Source: Candidatus Epulonipiscium sp. (lineage in GTDB: Bacteria; Bacillota_A; Clostridia; Lachnospirales; Cellulosilyticaceae). Taken from it: a stretch of 64,000 nucleotides of DNA. Shown one piece after another: positions 6,991 to 16,042 of the stretch (positions are counted from its first letter, which is position 1; each line of letters starts with the position of its first letter). The position numbers were made by a program, and so were the translations under genes. The stretch is from positions 1 to 64,000 of the forward strand of contig DUUM01000137.1 in NCBI GenBank assembly GCA_012841565.1. Direction: 5' to 3'. The notes below the pieces were generated by a model. It did not search any database, had not been told where the DNA came from, and saw only the letters and a program-made list of their open reading frames with translations.

Positions 6991-9900
6991 TCAATTTTTT
7001 CTATTACTTCTATCAGTGAGTTCTGTTTCACCCATAATTTTCTGCCCATCAAGATAATACCACCCTACATAATGGGACCATTTTTTCGTATTATGAGTTC
7101 TTCCTGTAGATATATACTTTTCAATTTTTATGCGCCAGTAGATTCTTAGGTTTTTTTCTTCTAACCAATTACATAAGGCATCTTTTCTAATTAATAATTG
7201 GTGATTAGCTTCATGGTCAATGCTAGGATTCATACAGACAAGTGTATCATCCAAATAGTAATATCCAGGTTTAGAAGAACCCCTCAAACCCATACTGGTG
7301 AATATATATTCAGTTGGTATATCAAATGCAATAGAATCTTCTTTTGAATAATCAGTCCCCTTTTCCCATATATAACGTTGTGTAGTTTGCATGATATCAA
7401 TAGAGTCTGAATTGTTTATTTTTATTTTCTCCCAATCAATGACACCATATGCTTCTTGGTTATCTTTATAAGCTGGTGCCCAATAAAACTCCCCTGCATA
7501 AATATTATACCAACTTAATTCATTCATTTTGTCTACATCAAATTTATGCGGCATTTTATAATCAGTAATATATGAAAAAATATAGGCACGCATTGACTTT
7601 TTTTCTGATATATTGTCTTCAGCAAAATCGGCTGGATATTCATTCCAAAAAGGGTAAGAGCATAATGCAACCCACTCAACACCTTCAGGATCAACCATGT
7701 GTAAAAGATTTTCACCAAAACTAAAATCTTCTTTAATCCACTCATCTTCATCTTTATCTACTGGTAGGTAGTCAAAATTGCTAAACCATGATTTTGGTGG
7801 TTGCTTATACCGTAATCCTTTTTTTTCACCGATTAATAATGTGGGATCTATATCTCGTACATTGGGATTCCATGGGCCAGCATATGGAGCACTCATCCTG
7901 TCTTGCCACCAGTTTTCACCCTCCAAATGGTAATTATCGGCAACCAACGCTAATATTTCATGGAACACTATCCACTGATATTTTTTCCCTATTCTTTCGA
8001 TACGATTGCTTCCTCTCCCGCTATAGCGAGGTATCTGATTGTCATGGATATGTGGATCGTAACCTAACTCTACAATTCGTGAAAGACACCACCTTTCTAA
8101 ATTATTGATGTCAACTCCGATGAAGTCATCAAGAGCTGCCCTAAATGTATACCTACCAAAATCACCATAGTTTTGCCCGGTGTCCATTGAATAACTTATA
8201 CTTGAAAAACCATAGCTATCATTATATTTGTCTTTAAGAAGTTTAATATCCTCATCAGACGGGAATTTCTCAGGCAGGAGACTTCCGTAAGGAGGTGCAA
8301 TCCTCGACTTGATACTCCCCAATTCCGTAACATCATAATTTCCACAATTAATACTATACTCAACAATTCCTCTTGCATAGTCTCTGATTAAGATATTGGG
8401 ATAAATTGGGTTTGTGTTGAAAAAATTATCGAGAATATGGTCACTTAAAGCTTTAACCTTATCGTTTTCAGTTGCATAGACAACAGCACCGTAAGCAGCA
8501 GCGTATATTCTCTCTATAATATAAATATCATTTACCCCTCTCATAGTATTCAAAAGTTTATTAATTTCATCAACATGATCTAAATATATGCAAGTTAATC
8601 CTTTGGTCGCACTGTCTCTTAAGGCACGATTCGAAGAAGAACATAACCAACTTAGGGTTAAACCAAATAAAAATCTAGTATTACTATCAATTGGATGCTT
8701 TCTATCAATCCTCCAACACCATTTTACAATGCGTTTATAGACGTTGTACTCATAATCATCATATTTGTTGTTTATATATGGAGTCCACCAAGCATCCAAT
8801 TGTGCCATACTTTCAGGTAACAAGAAATTTTCAGCAATAAATTCCATATTGAAAGGATGCTGTGGAACTGCGGCTACAGGAAGTAAGTCATCAATTATCG
8901 CTGTCTTTAATCCCACATCATCCTTTGATATGTCAATTAGCCATGTACCAATTTTAGAAGCATTATAAATTGTAGTTCTCCACTGAAAACTTTTTAGAAA
9001 AGCCCTTAAAGTTGATTGAGAGATTTTCCCGTCAGGAATACATTCAACGATTTCTTTTTTATAGCTTTCGGGTAGAATTATAGCCAATAATTCAAGCATT
9101 GTATGGTGTCTGTAGCGGCCATTTTCTAGTACTTTTTCAAAAAAAGTGGATGACCCAACATACTCAGCAATATCAACACCTTCTGGTTTCTGTCTTAACC
9201 AATAAAGCAACGTATTATAGTCTTTCATACGATCATAAGCAAAACTAACACTTTTCTCTACACTCTTATAACCAGAGAAAGCCCTAAAAATTCCTTCTTT
9301 AATTAGAGCATCCACAAAACTAAAATATTCGGGAGGCGAGGCATTCCCTAAGCTTCTATTTATTGCAGTATCGACCCTTCTTTGTAATTCAGAATATGGA
9401 ATAGAATATGAATCCGACAAAACTAGAGCTTCTGCTAATTGCTCTACAGCAACTCTAACTAAGTCCAAAGATTTTTCATATTTAAATTTTCGATATAATT
9501 TTTCATTCAAGTGGTTAACATAACCCTCAAGTACCTTGGGTAGTGATGGTAGCTCTTGTTTATAACCAATATCCTTACAAGATTCACAAAATAATTTAAG
9601 AAAAAGTGGATTATTAAATTCGTTGTTGAATGTAGGTACTCGAATATCTAGACCATAGTGTTCAAAAAAGTACTCACAAGCAAAATCATATACTTCATAA
9701 AATCCTTGATGTTCAATTAAAGTCATTTGTTCGCGACATTTATCAGGTATGATATCTTGGATATAATCTGTTCTAACGCTTACAGCTAATGCTATCCACC
9801 TATAATTTTTAATCTCAGTTTCAAGACCAGCAAGATATTTTAACCAAATATCCGTACCTTCACCTTCGTTAAGAGCATCTATTGCTATTAAGATACGTTG

Positions 9901-11136
9901 TTCGTGGATTTGTCCTATAGAATTAATTAGCTGAAGTAGCGATGTAAAGCTACCTGAATATTGCATCCGTTGTTTAATATTCTCTCTTGGATCAACTGAC
10001 TTAGAAAATTGATCGCCAAGAAGCAGTATAGCTGGTATTCCCTTTTGAACTTGTTTAAGGCAAACATCCGCAAGTAAATGTGATTTGCCTATGCCAGGCT
10101 CCCCATGCAAAATTAAAAATGGATAATTAATGAGTTCTATATGTAGTGAAAAAAGTTTTTTGCCTTCATTAAGCACTACAAACATCTGGTTTAGTGTTCT
10201 TTCATAATCAGAATTTCTGAATTCTGTTTCTCTGAGATTATCCTCGATTTTTTCCCACATGGAAGACACAATGTCTTCTAATGTTGTTAGGCGCACTATC
10301 AAATCGGAAAATCGTATATCCTGCATCTCAAAATATGATGGTATCTTTATCATTTCGTAGATTTCACCTAATAATTTTGATAACTCCGCATATTCTTTGG
10401 AGAGATCCGTGAACTTTTTAGTACGACTGAATAATGGAAGTACATCTTCTGCAACACGTTTTAAATCAATATGATACTTCTGGATTGCTTTAATAGAACG
10501 TTCATTGCGAATTAGGTAGTCAAAATAAGAAGACGTCTCTAAGGTAATATTTAATTCTGGGGTATAACGTGGTCCCAAATCAGCTAAAGCTGTATCAAGA
10601 TTAACTTTGAAACGTTCAAATGTAAATTCGCTACCATTAAACCAATAATATCTTAAACCCTCATTTTGAGGCTTTATTAGTAAATCATTCAGATATGATT
10701 CATCCCAAAGTTCAATTTCAATTAAATTGCCTTCTTTTGATAATTCTTTTTTCCATTGTTCAACTTTCTCACTCCACTTTACGTTTGCACTTTTGACTGG
10801 CTTTCCACCTTTACCGGTGTAATGTGGATCAGGTAAATTAAATGGTGTTGCAATGATATATTTAACCATTGTTGGATGATTTTTCATTGCAGTTTTTATT
10901 GAATTATCTGCCTGGGAAATCAAATCCTCTATAGTAAAAACATATTTTGCTTGCCAGCCTATTTTTGAACCATCTATCATTTCCCAGAAGCACTCGACCC
11001 CACCATCTGGAGCACCAAGTCGCATGAATTTTTTATTGTTGCTTGGGCAATCACGTCTTGCAAATTGGCAGACCAATTCTTCAAAGGCATTATTTTGTGA
11101 ATTGTTATGTATACGGATATTTCTCCAATTAATCAT
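6991..11136 (-). CDS. Nuclease-STAND NTPase, probable Avs-like antiphage protein
   Basis: This protein has 1381 residues. Residues 17-100 form a PD-(D/E)xK/Mrr-like nuclease: E20, then GAPDGGVE with D44, then WQAKY with Q62-x-K64. A linker contains LGPRYTPELN (about 187-196), a kind of motif I associate with Avs-like proteins. The STAND/NACHT-type NTPase follows, with Walker A HGEPGIGKS (K351) and Walker B LIAIDALNE (D420). The remaining 800 or so residues look like helical and beta-rich sensor modules. Avs proteins bind phage proteins such as terminase or portal and then cut DNA. This gene has its own ribosome site (AAAGGAG) and terminator and no obvious partner, so it is probably a single-gene system. 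The exact Avs type cannot be assigned by eye. Confidence 0.75.
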   Translation of the reverse strand: MINWRNIRIHNNSQNNAFEELVCQFARRDCPSNNKKFMRLGAPDGGVECFWEMIDGSKIGWQAKYVFTIEDLISQADNSIKTAMKNHPTMVKYIIATPFNLPDPHYTGKGGKPVKSANVKWSEKVEQWKKELSKEGNLIEIELWDESYLNDLLIKPQNEGLRYYWFNGSEFTFERFKVNLDTALADLGPRYTPELNITLETSSYFDYLIRNERSIKAIQKYHIDLKRVAEDVLPLFSRTKKFTDLSKEYAELSKLLGEIYEMIKIPSYFEMQDIRFSDLIVRLTTLEDIVSSMWEKIEDNLRETEFRNSDYERTLNQMFVVLNEGKKLFSLHIELINYPFLILHGEPGIGKSHLLADVCLKQVQKGIPAILLLGDQFSKSVDPRENIKQRMQYSGSFTSLLQLINSIGQIHEQRILIAIDALNEGEGTDIWLKYLAGLETEIKNYRWIALAVSVRTDYIQDIIPDKCREQMTLIEHQGFYEVYDFACEYFFEHYGLDIRVPTFNNEFNNPLFLKLFCESCKDIGYKQELPSLPKVLEGYVNHLNEKLYRKFKYEKSLDLVRVAVEQLAEALVLSDSYSIPYSELQRRVDTAINRSLGNASPPEYFSFVDALIKEGIFRAFSGYKSVEKSVSFAYDRMKDYNTLLYWLRQKPEGVDIAEYVGSSTFFEKVLENGRYRHHTMLELLAIILPESYKKEIVECIPDGKISQSTLRAFLKSFQWRTTIYNASKIGTWLIDISKDDVGLKTAIIDDLLPVAAVPQHPFNMEFIAENFLLPESMAQLDAWWTPYINNKYDDYEYNVYKRIVKWCWRIDRKHPIDSNTRFLFGLTLSWLCSSSNRALRDSATKGLTCIYLDHVDEINKLLNTMRGVNDIYIIERIYAAAYGAVVYATENDKVKALSDHILDNFFNTNPIYPNILIRDYARGIVEYSINCGNYDVTELGSIKSRIAPPYGSLLPEKFPSDEDIKLLKDKYNDSYGFSSISYSMDTGQNYGDFGRYTFRAALDDFIGVDINNLERWCLSRIVELGYDPHIHDNQIPRYSGRGSNRIERIGKKYQWIVFHEILALVADNYHLEGENWWQDRMSAPYAGPWNPNVRDIDPTLLIGEKKGLRYKQPPKSWFSNFDYLPVDKDEDEWIKEDFSFGENLLHMVDPEGVEWVALCSYPFWNEYPADFAEDNISEKKSMRAYIFSYITDYKMPHKFDVDKMNELSWYNIYAGEFYWAPAYKDNQEAYGVIDWEKIKINNSDSIDIMQTTQRYIWEKGTDYSKEDSIAFDIPTEYIFTSMGLRGSSKPGYYYLDDTLVCMNPSIDHEANHQLLIRKDALCNWLEEKNLRIYWRIKIEKYISTGRTHNTKKWSHYVGWYYLDGQKIMGETELTDRSNRKN

Positions 11137-11190
11137 AGGTTACAGTCTCCTTTCTTGAAAAGATAATCTTTCAGAGATACAATCTTCTTA

Positions 11191-11214
11191 TAAAAATAAC
11201 CGGCAATCCCGGTT
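11191..11214 (-). terminator. Rho-independent terminator after the hsdM remnant
   Basis: On the minus strand AACCGG, a 5-nt loop and CCGGTT are followed by ATTTTTA. It lies between the truncated hsdM frame and the nuclease-STAND gene, so the latter is probably transcribed from its own promoter within about 55 bp. Confidence 0.65.
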
Positions 11215-11251
11215 TCATTATCAACACCCCCACTTTTGAACCTTAACCCCC

Positions 11252-11896
11252 TTAGGAAGCTTTCAAAATAGGATAATTAAATTGTATTATTTTCGTAGTG
11301 ATTATATCATATACTCTACCATTGTAAGGTTCTAATATCTCTACTAAAGTCTTAACTATACTTGATGGTGTATAGAATTCTCCTGCACGCTTCCCTTCTT
11401 GCTCTGCAAACATAGAAAGACAATACTCATAAGTTCTACCAATGATATCTTTATTGCTTTCCGGATCTACTAAGGGCATATTCGTAAATAAATCTACAAC
11501 TTCACCCAGTCTTCTTTTATCTAATTCTGGCCTTGCAAAGTTTTTAGGTAATACACCTTTAAGCCTTATGTTTTCTTTTTCTATCTCTACCATTGCCTGA
11601 TCAATAATTTGTCCTATTTCTTGATCATTAGAGTGCTTAGCAATATAGTCCCATCTTGCTTTTTCTGGCACGAAAAATATGTTTTCTGCTAGATACTCGT
11701 CCCTTTCTTCTTCAAATCTAGCCCCTTCTTCCACCAATTCATTAAACTTCGCCTCGAAGCTATCTGATATGTATTTTAAAAATATAAGACCTAATACGAC
11801 ATGTTTATATTCTGATGCATCTACGTTACCTCTTAATTTATCTGCTGCTTTCCATATGTCTTTCTCAAATCCCAAATTACCTGCACTTATTGACAT
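11252..11896 (-). pseudogene. hsdM: Truncated type I restriction methyltransferase (HsdM), N-terminal remnant
   Basis: The 214-residue frame matches the N-terminal half of type I methylases: the helical HsdM_N domain (about 8-135), then the MTase entry (GRTYEYCLSMFAEQEGKR, then GEFYTPSSIVKTLVEILEP). At NGRVYD (residue 197, about base 11305), where the SAM-binding motif (normally D-PxxGSGG) should begin, the sequence switches to about 17 unrelated residues and stops. A full HsdM is about 500 residues, and no HsdS or HsdR follows. The methylase is thus inactive. It still has a good AAGGAGG and start, pointing to recent deletion or replacement. Confidence 0.85.
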
Positions 11897-11981
11897 AAAA
11901 ATCCTCCTTATTATGTATTAATCTGCAACTATACTATACCATATCATAGAATAATTAGATATTTTCTGACATGTTTTCTAC

Positions 11982-12021
11982 AAAAAAAAAGAGTAATAGC
12001 AAGATTAATGCCATTACTCTT
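11982..12021 (-). terminator. Terminator downstream of rlmH
   Basis: On the minus strand an 11-bp stem (AGAGTAATGGC with GCTATTACTCT, one G-T pair) is followed by a run of nine T. It ends the rlmH transcript and separates the core genes from the accessory island. Confidence 0.85.
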
Positions 12022-12105
12022 TATCTCAGTCTAATTTGTTGATTTTTATCAAAGTCTAAAGTCCCCACAACCCTTGTCACATAAAGCCTACAACCGAATG
12101 CTCCG

Positions 12106-12585
12106 TTACTTATGGTACGGTTCACCCCTAATAATCCTAAAACCTCTATACACCTGCTCTAAAAGCACCACCCGCATAAGCTGATGAGGAAATGTCATCT
12201 TTGAAAAACTGATGCTTTCATTTGCCCTACTCATTACTTCCTTAGATAATCCCAAAGATCCCCCGATTACAAAGATAATATGACTACATCCACCGATTGC
12301 TAGATTTTCAATCTTACTCGCAAACTCCTCTGAGCTATACTGCTTGCCTTCTATGGCTAGTGCAATGACATGTGCGCCGTCTTTTATGTTCTTTAGTATT
12401 GCCTTACCTTCTTTAGCCTTAATCTGACCTTCAAGTGCCTCACTTGCACCGTCAGGGGTCTTTTCATCAGGCACCTCTATGACCTTCATGTTAGAGTACT
12501 TAGATAGGCGCTTGGTATATTCACCTGTCGCATTTACCCAGTACTTTTCCTTTAATCTGCCCACACAAACAATATCAATTTTCAT
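12106..12585 (-). CDS. rlmH: 23S rRNA pseudouridine-1915 N3-methyltransferase RlmH
   Basis: The 159-residue product has the full length and features of this SPOUT methyltransferase. It has the N-terminal [16 protein letters not shown], the SAM-binding loop region [15 protein letters not shown], and the C-terminal conserved [19 protein letters not shown]. RlmH acts as a dimer on assembled 70S ribosomes and modifies helix 69 of 23S rRNA. The gene is alone between two terminators. It forms the left boundary of the conserved chromosomal backbone next to the accessory island. Confidence 0.97.
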   Translation of the reverse strand: MKIDIVCVGRLKEKYWVNATGEYTKRLSKYSNMKVIEVPDEKTPDGASEALEGQIKAKEGKAILKNIKDGAHVIALAIEGKQYSSEEFASKIENLAIGGCSHIIFVIGGSLGLSKEVMSRANESISFSKMTFPHQLMRVVLLEQVYRGFRIIRGEPYHK

Positions 12586-12630
12586 TTCCTATCCCTCTTT
12601 TTCACAGTTGCTTTTTTATTTTAATCATTT

Positions 12631-12670
12631 AAAAAACCCTGAGCTTATGTGATTAGGCTCAGGGTTTTCT
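12631..12670 (-). terminator. Terminator of hpf
   Basis: On the minus strand 10-bp arms AACCCTGAGC and GCTCAGGGTT are followed by TTTTTAAA. It lies 22 bases past the hpf stop. Confidence 0.85.
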
Positions 12671-12691
12671 TAAGTTTTAAAGATGATATAT

Positions 12692-13228
12692 TTAGTCGAG
12701 TGTTGGTTCAATGAGTCCGTATGATCCATTTTTTCTCTTATAAACGACGTTTACATCTTCTAAGTTTTCATCTAAATATACGTAAAAGTTATGGCCTACT
12801 AGTTCCATTTGTAATACTGCCTCTTCTGCGCTCATAGGCTTAATTGCAAAACGTTTTGTTTTTTTAATTTTTAATGAGGGTTCTTCTACTTTAGTTGGTT
12901 TCATAAATTCTTCTGCAAAAATTGCATGTGATGTGGATCTACTTTTATCTTGTATTTTGTTTTTATACTTATTTAGTTGTTTTTCAATAATTGCCACTGC
13001 ATCATCCATAATGGCATACATATCTTTTCCCTCTACTTCAGCACGTAAAATTCTTCCGTTGAAAGGAATTGTAATTTCGATGATATGACGAAGCTTCTCA
13101 ACACTAAATGTTATTTGTGCTTCTGCGCTCGGAAGAAAATACTTGTCTAATTTACCCATTTGTTTTACCATTGTATCTTCTAAAGCATCTGTTAATTCAA
13201 TATTCTTCCCGCTAATAATATATTGCAT
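12692..13228 (-). CDS. hpf: Ribosome hibernation promoting factor, long form
   Basis: The ATG at 13228 (MQYIISGKNIEL) was chosen because GGGAGGAG lies 8 bases before it. An in-frame ATG at 13252 would place the ribosome site in the coding part. The 178-residue protein has the N-terminal S30AE fold (about 1-100, ELTDALEDTMVKQMGKLDKY) and the C-terminal dimerisation domain (about 120-178, TKRFAIKPMSAEEAVLQMEL to the end). That is the long form found in Firmicutes, which dimerises 70S ribosomes into inactive 100S particles at slow growth. It is monocistronic with its own terminator. Confidence 0.96.
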   Translation of the reverse strand: MQYIISGKNIELTDALEDTMVKQMGKLDKYFLPSAEAQITFSVEKLRHIIEITIPFNGRILRAEVEGKDMYAIMDDAVAIIEKQLNKYKNKIQDKSRSTSHAIFAEEFMKPTKVEEPSLKIKKTKRFAIKPMSAEEAVLQMELVGHNFYVYLDENLEDVNVVYKRKNGSYGLIEPTLD

Positions 13229-13405
13229 ACGACCATCTCCTCCCAAATTCAAACTAACTATAAAATTTATAAATTAGTTTGTGTATAATACTTAGTATTC
13301 TATATCTTTTCCTTATTTCCTTTTTTTTTGACAAACTTTTTTCTTTTATCTTTATAGGTTTATCTTTTTATCTTAAAAATATGTGACATTTGGTATTGAA
13401 TATTT

Positions 13406-14128
13406 TTACAAAACCTTACTTAAAAACATTTTTGTCCGTTCTTCTTTCGGATTATCAAAAATCTCTTTAGGATTACCCTGTTCAACGATTCTTCCCTCAT
13501 CCATAAATAAAAGGCGTGTCCCTACTTCTCTTGCAAATCCCATTTCATGGGTTACAACCATAAGGGTCATCCCTTCATTTGCTAATGCTTTAATGACTTC
13601 AAGTACTTCTTTAACCATCTCTGGATCGAGTGCCGAGGTCGGTTCATCAAAAAGCATTACCTTTGGATTCATTGCAAGAGCTCTAGCAATAGCAATTCTT
13701 TGCTTTTGACCACCTGATAACTTATTGGGATATTCATGAGCTTTTTCACGAAGCCCTACTTTATCTAGGAGATCATATGCTATCTTTTCTGCCTCCTCTA
13801 CTGATATCTTCTTTACTGTACGGGGTGCAAGCGTTATATTTTGCAATACTGTCATATTAGGAAACAAGTTAAATTGTTGAAATACCATTCCCACCCGCTG
13901 CCTAATATCATTAATATCTGTTTTTGCATCTGTTATATTAATACCTTCAACTAATATTTTCCCTTCAGTTGGTACTTCCATTAGATTAATACACCTTAAA
14001 AAGGTAGATTTACCTGATCCACTAGGACCGATAATAACAACAACTTCACTCTTTTTCACTTGTTCATCTATTCCTTTTAATACGTGAAGATCTCCAAAGC
14101 TTTTATGTAAGCCCTCAACCTTAATCAT
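13406..14128 (-). CDS. Polar amino-acid ABC transporter ATP-binding protein
   Basis: The product has 240 residues with Walker [11 protein letters not shown]-loop VFQQFNLF, signature [15 protein letters not shown] and Walker [13 protein letters not shown]. The reading follows the GlnQ/HisP group ([13 protein letters not shown] start, and [12 protein letters not shown]). The ATG at 14128 gives the family's usual N-terminus and has GGGTGAT just before it. An in-frame ATG four codons upstream is possible. It is the last gene of the permease-ATPase pair, 37 bases downstream of the permease, and provides energy for uptake of a polar amino acid. Confidence 0.92.
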   Translation of the reverse strand: MIKVEGLHKSFGDLHVLKGIDEQVKKSEVVVIIGPSGSGKSTFLRCINLMEVPTEGKILVEGINITDAKTDINDIRQRVGMVFQQFNLFPNMTVLQNITLAPRTVKKISVEEAEKIAYDLLDKVGLREKAHEYPNKLSGGQKQRIAIARALAMNPKVMLFDEPTSALDPEMVKEVLEVIKALANEGMTLMVVTHEMGFAREVGTRLLFMDEGRIVEQGNPKEIFDNPKEERTKMFLSKVL

Positions 14129-14165
14129 ATAATCACCCATTTCTATAGTTATCTACTTTATACGT

Positions 14166-14864
14166 TTAATCACCTAATCTTATTTTCTTTTCTACCCTGC
14201 GCATTATTCTGGTAAAGGTGCTGGTTAATATAAGATATATAACAGCGATAATAAGGAGAGGTTGGCTAGCATTAAATGTAAGGCTTGTCATTATATTAGC
14301 CGAACGCATAAGATCCATACCCCCTATAAAACCAATAACTGCCGTCTCTTTAATCAAAATAATAAATTCACTCACTAAGGCTGGCAAAACATTTTTAAAG
14401 GCTTGAGGTATAATAACATACCGCATGGTTGTCCCATAGCCTATTCCCAAGGAACGTCCCGCTTCCATTTGTCCTTTGTCTATCCCTTGAATACCAGCCC
14501 GCACTAATTCTGACATATAGGCACCACTATTAATTCCAAATGCCAGTCCGCCTGCAAAGAGCTTAGATATATTAGGATTTGTAAAAACAACGCTATATAT
14601 AAAGGCAACTTGTACAATGGCTGGTGTTCCTCTAATAATATCTACATATATAATGGCTATTCTTTTTAATATTTTTTGTATAAATTTAAACTTATGAGGG
14701 AAAGGTGCTATTTGAATGGTTGCGATTACAAGACCTATAATCAGCCCTATCACTGCAGCTATTGCTGTCAGCGCAAGTGTCCATTTAAATCCTTCCCATA
14801 TATATATATATAATTGCTTTTCAAAAAATGTTTCGTAAAACTTTATGGTTCTATCCAAATTCAT
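14166..14864 (-). CDS. Polar amino-acid ABC transporter permease
   Basis: This 232-residue membrane protein has the HEQRo/GlnP signature. There are about five hydrophobic segments and the conserved loop GINSGAYMSELVRAGIQGID followed by GQMEAGRSLGIGYG, which is the EAA motif contacting the ATPase. It pairs with the downstream ATPase and the upstream lipoprotein. An internal terminator at 14916-14946 between the binding protein and this gene probably lowers its expression relative to the binding protein. Confidence 0.93.
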   Translation of the reverse strand: MNLDRTIKFYETFFEKQLYIYIWEGFKWTLALTAIAAVIGLIIGLVIATIQIAPFPHKFKFIQKILKRIAIIYVDIIRGTPAIVQVAFIYSVVFTNPNISKLFAGGLAFGINSGAYMSELVRAGIQGIDKGQMEAGRSLGIGYGTTMRYVIIPQAFKNVLPALVSEFIILIKETAVIGFIGGMDLMRSANIMTSLTFNASQPLLIIAVIYLILTSTFTRIMRRVEKKIRLGD

Positions 14865-14915
14865 AATAAGCCCTCCTCTATACTATATTACCATATCTAT
14901 TCCTTATGTAACAAC

Positions 14916-14946
14916 AAAAAGGTTATGGAATAGCCATAACCTTTTT
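14916..14946. terminator. Intra-operon terminator between binding protein and permease
   Basis: A symmetric 13-bp stem (AAAAAGGTTATGG and its complement) has a 5-nt loop and T-runs on both sides. Placed between the solute-binding gene and the permease gene of one operon, it would let only part of transcription continue. That is a common way to make more binding protein than membrane complex. Confidence 0.8.
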
Positions 14947-14974
14947 GCTTATTCTTTACTACATTAATTTTACT

Positions 14975-15715
14975 TTAGAAATACTTTGCAATTAATTTGT
15001 CGTATTCACCATTTGCTTTTATTTCTTCTAGAGTTTCGTTGATTGCATCTAACAATTCTTGATTGCCTTTAGGAACCGCTATACTATATTCTTCTTCTGT
15101 AAGTTTCTCATCTAATACTTTTAAATCTGCATTATCTTTTGTGTAGTTCTTTGTAGGTTCTGCATCTAATACAACAGCGTCTACCTTATTATTAGCTAGG
15201 TCTACGAGGGCCATCGCACCTTTATCAAAGCTTACTACCTCAGCACCCTCAATCTCTCTTGCAACAGTCTCTCCTGTGGTTCCTAGTTGCACACCTATTT
15301 TCTTACCTTTTAAATCCTCACCTGTCACAATATCTGTATTATCCGCTTTTACAGTAATCAGTTGATTGGATACATAGTAAGCATTTGAAAAATCAACTTG
15401 TTTTTCTCTTTCAGGATTTTTAGTCATACCTGCAGCAACAAAGTTTATTTTACCAGACTCTAGAGCAGCAAGTAACCCACCAAACTCCATATCCTCAACT
15501 TTAAGGTCTCTTCCTAGTTTCTCAGCTACCTTTTTAGATATTTCAATATCAAATCCTACAATTTCGGTTCCTTCTCTGTATTCAAAAGGTGCAAATTCTG
15601 CGTTGGTCCCCATAATAATAGGACCTGATCCATCGTCTACTTTAGCTCCGCAACCTGTCAGTGTCATTGCCACCATACTAATTGTCATTAATCCTAGTGC
15701 TATTTTTTTAATCAT
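14975..15715 (-). CDS. Amino-acid-binding lipoprotein of the ABC importer
   Basis: The 246-residue protein starts with a lipoprotein signal peptide whose lipobox is LTGC (Cys about 22). The mature part is a family 3 solute-binding protein: MGTNAEFAPFEYREGTEIVG, FDIEISKKVAEKLG, GLLAALESGKINFVAAGMT and VDFSNAYYVSNQ can be read in order. Such proteins bind polar amino acids, but the exact ligand cannot be read. A strong promoter lies at 15763-15791 and a row of DnaA-like boxes lies upstream of that. Confidence 0.94.
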   Translation of the reverse strand: MIKKIALGLMTISMVAMTLTGCGAKVDDGSGPIIMGTNAEFAPFEYREGTEIVGFDIEISKKVAEKLGRDLKVEDMEFGGLLAALESGKINFVAAGMTKNPEREKQVDFSNAYYVSNQLITVKADNTDIVTGEDLKGKKIGVQLGTTGETVAREIEGAEVVSFDKGAMALVDLANNKVDAVVLDAEPTKNYTKDNADLKVLDEKLTEEEYSIAVPKGNQELLDAINETLEEIKANGEYDKLIAKYF

Positions 15716-15762
15716 TTTAATCTCCCCTGTCTTAAACTTAGTTGTTATTGTTGATATGCATA

Positions 15763-15791
15763 ATTATAATGCCATATGTATAAATAGTCAA
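15763..15791 (-). promoter_or_regulatory. Sigma-A-type promoter of the amino-acid importer operon
   Basis: On the minus strand TTGACT (15786-15791), a 17-bp spacer and TATAAT (15763-15768) point to the binding-protein gene about 47 bp downstream. Box sequence and spacing are near consensus. Confidence 0.75.
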
Positions 15792-15814
15792 GATTATTTT
15801 TTAAAATTATAATT

Positions 15815-15938
15815 TGTTGATAACTTCTTCATTTTCCACAAAACAAGTGTTTTGTGCATGGATATCCTGTGGATAGTGTGGATAACTTTGTGTATAACTT
15901 GTTTTGTAGGCTTGTACTAACCCTTTTAGTGTGGATAA
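15815..15938 (-). promoter_or_regulatory. Cluster of DnaA-box-like 9-mers
   Basis: Read on the minus strand the sites are TTATCCACA (15930-15938), TTATACACA (15889-15897), TTATCCACA (15877-15885), CTATCCACA (15868-15876) and TTATCAACA (15815-15823), all in one orientation. TTTTCCACA occurs on the plus strand at 15832-15840. Two are exact consensus DnaA boxes and the others differ by one base. Three of them sit almost head to tail. No dnaA, dnaN or AT-rich unwinding region with origin genes is nearby, so this is more likely a DnaA-binding cluster outside oriC, acting on the adjacent promoter or on DnaA availability. Confidence 0.6.
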
Positions 15939-15984
15939 CCTCTTAATCCATTGTTAACATCTTGACATATTAACATGTGTTCGA

Positions 15985-16030
15985 GAAAAACAGACAAAAC
16001 TCAGCCGCATAAGTTTCCTTACGCGGCTGA
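15985..16030 (-). terminator. Terminator of transketolase gene
   Basis: On the minus strand a 13-bp stem (TCAGCCGCGTAAG with its partner, one G-T pair) has a GAAA tetraloop and is followed by a T-rich tract. It starts 13 bases after the tkt stop. Confidence 0.85.
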
Positions 16031-16042
16031 ATATAATCTTTT

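Noticed and set aside
13383..13709. 108-codon plus-strand ORF over the amino-acid ATPase gene
   Set aside because: It lies opposite a clear ABC ATPase with all motifs and is only its shadow.
15815..15938. DnaA boxes as the chromosomal origin
   Set aside because: No dnaA, dnaN, rpmH or recF is nearby, and there is no clear AT-rich unwinding module. The cluster is kept as a possible non-origin DnaA site.
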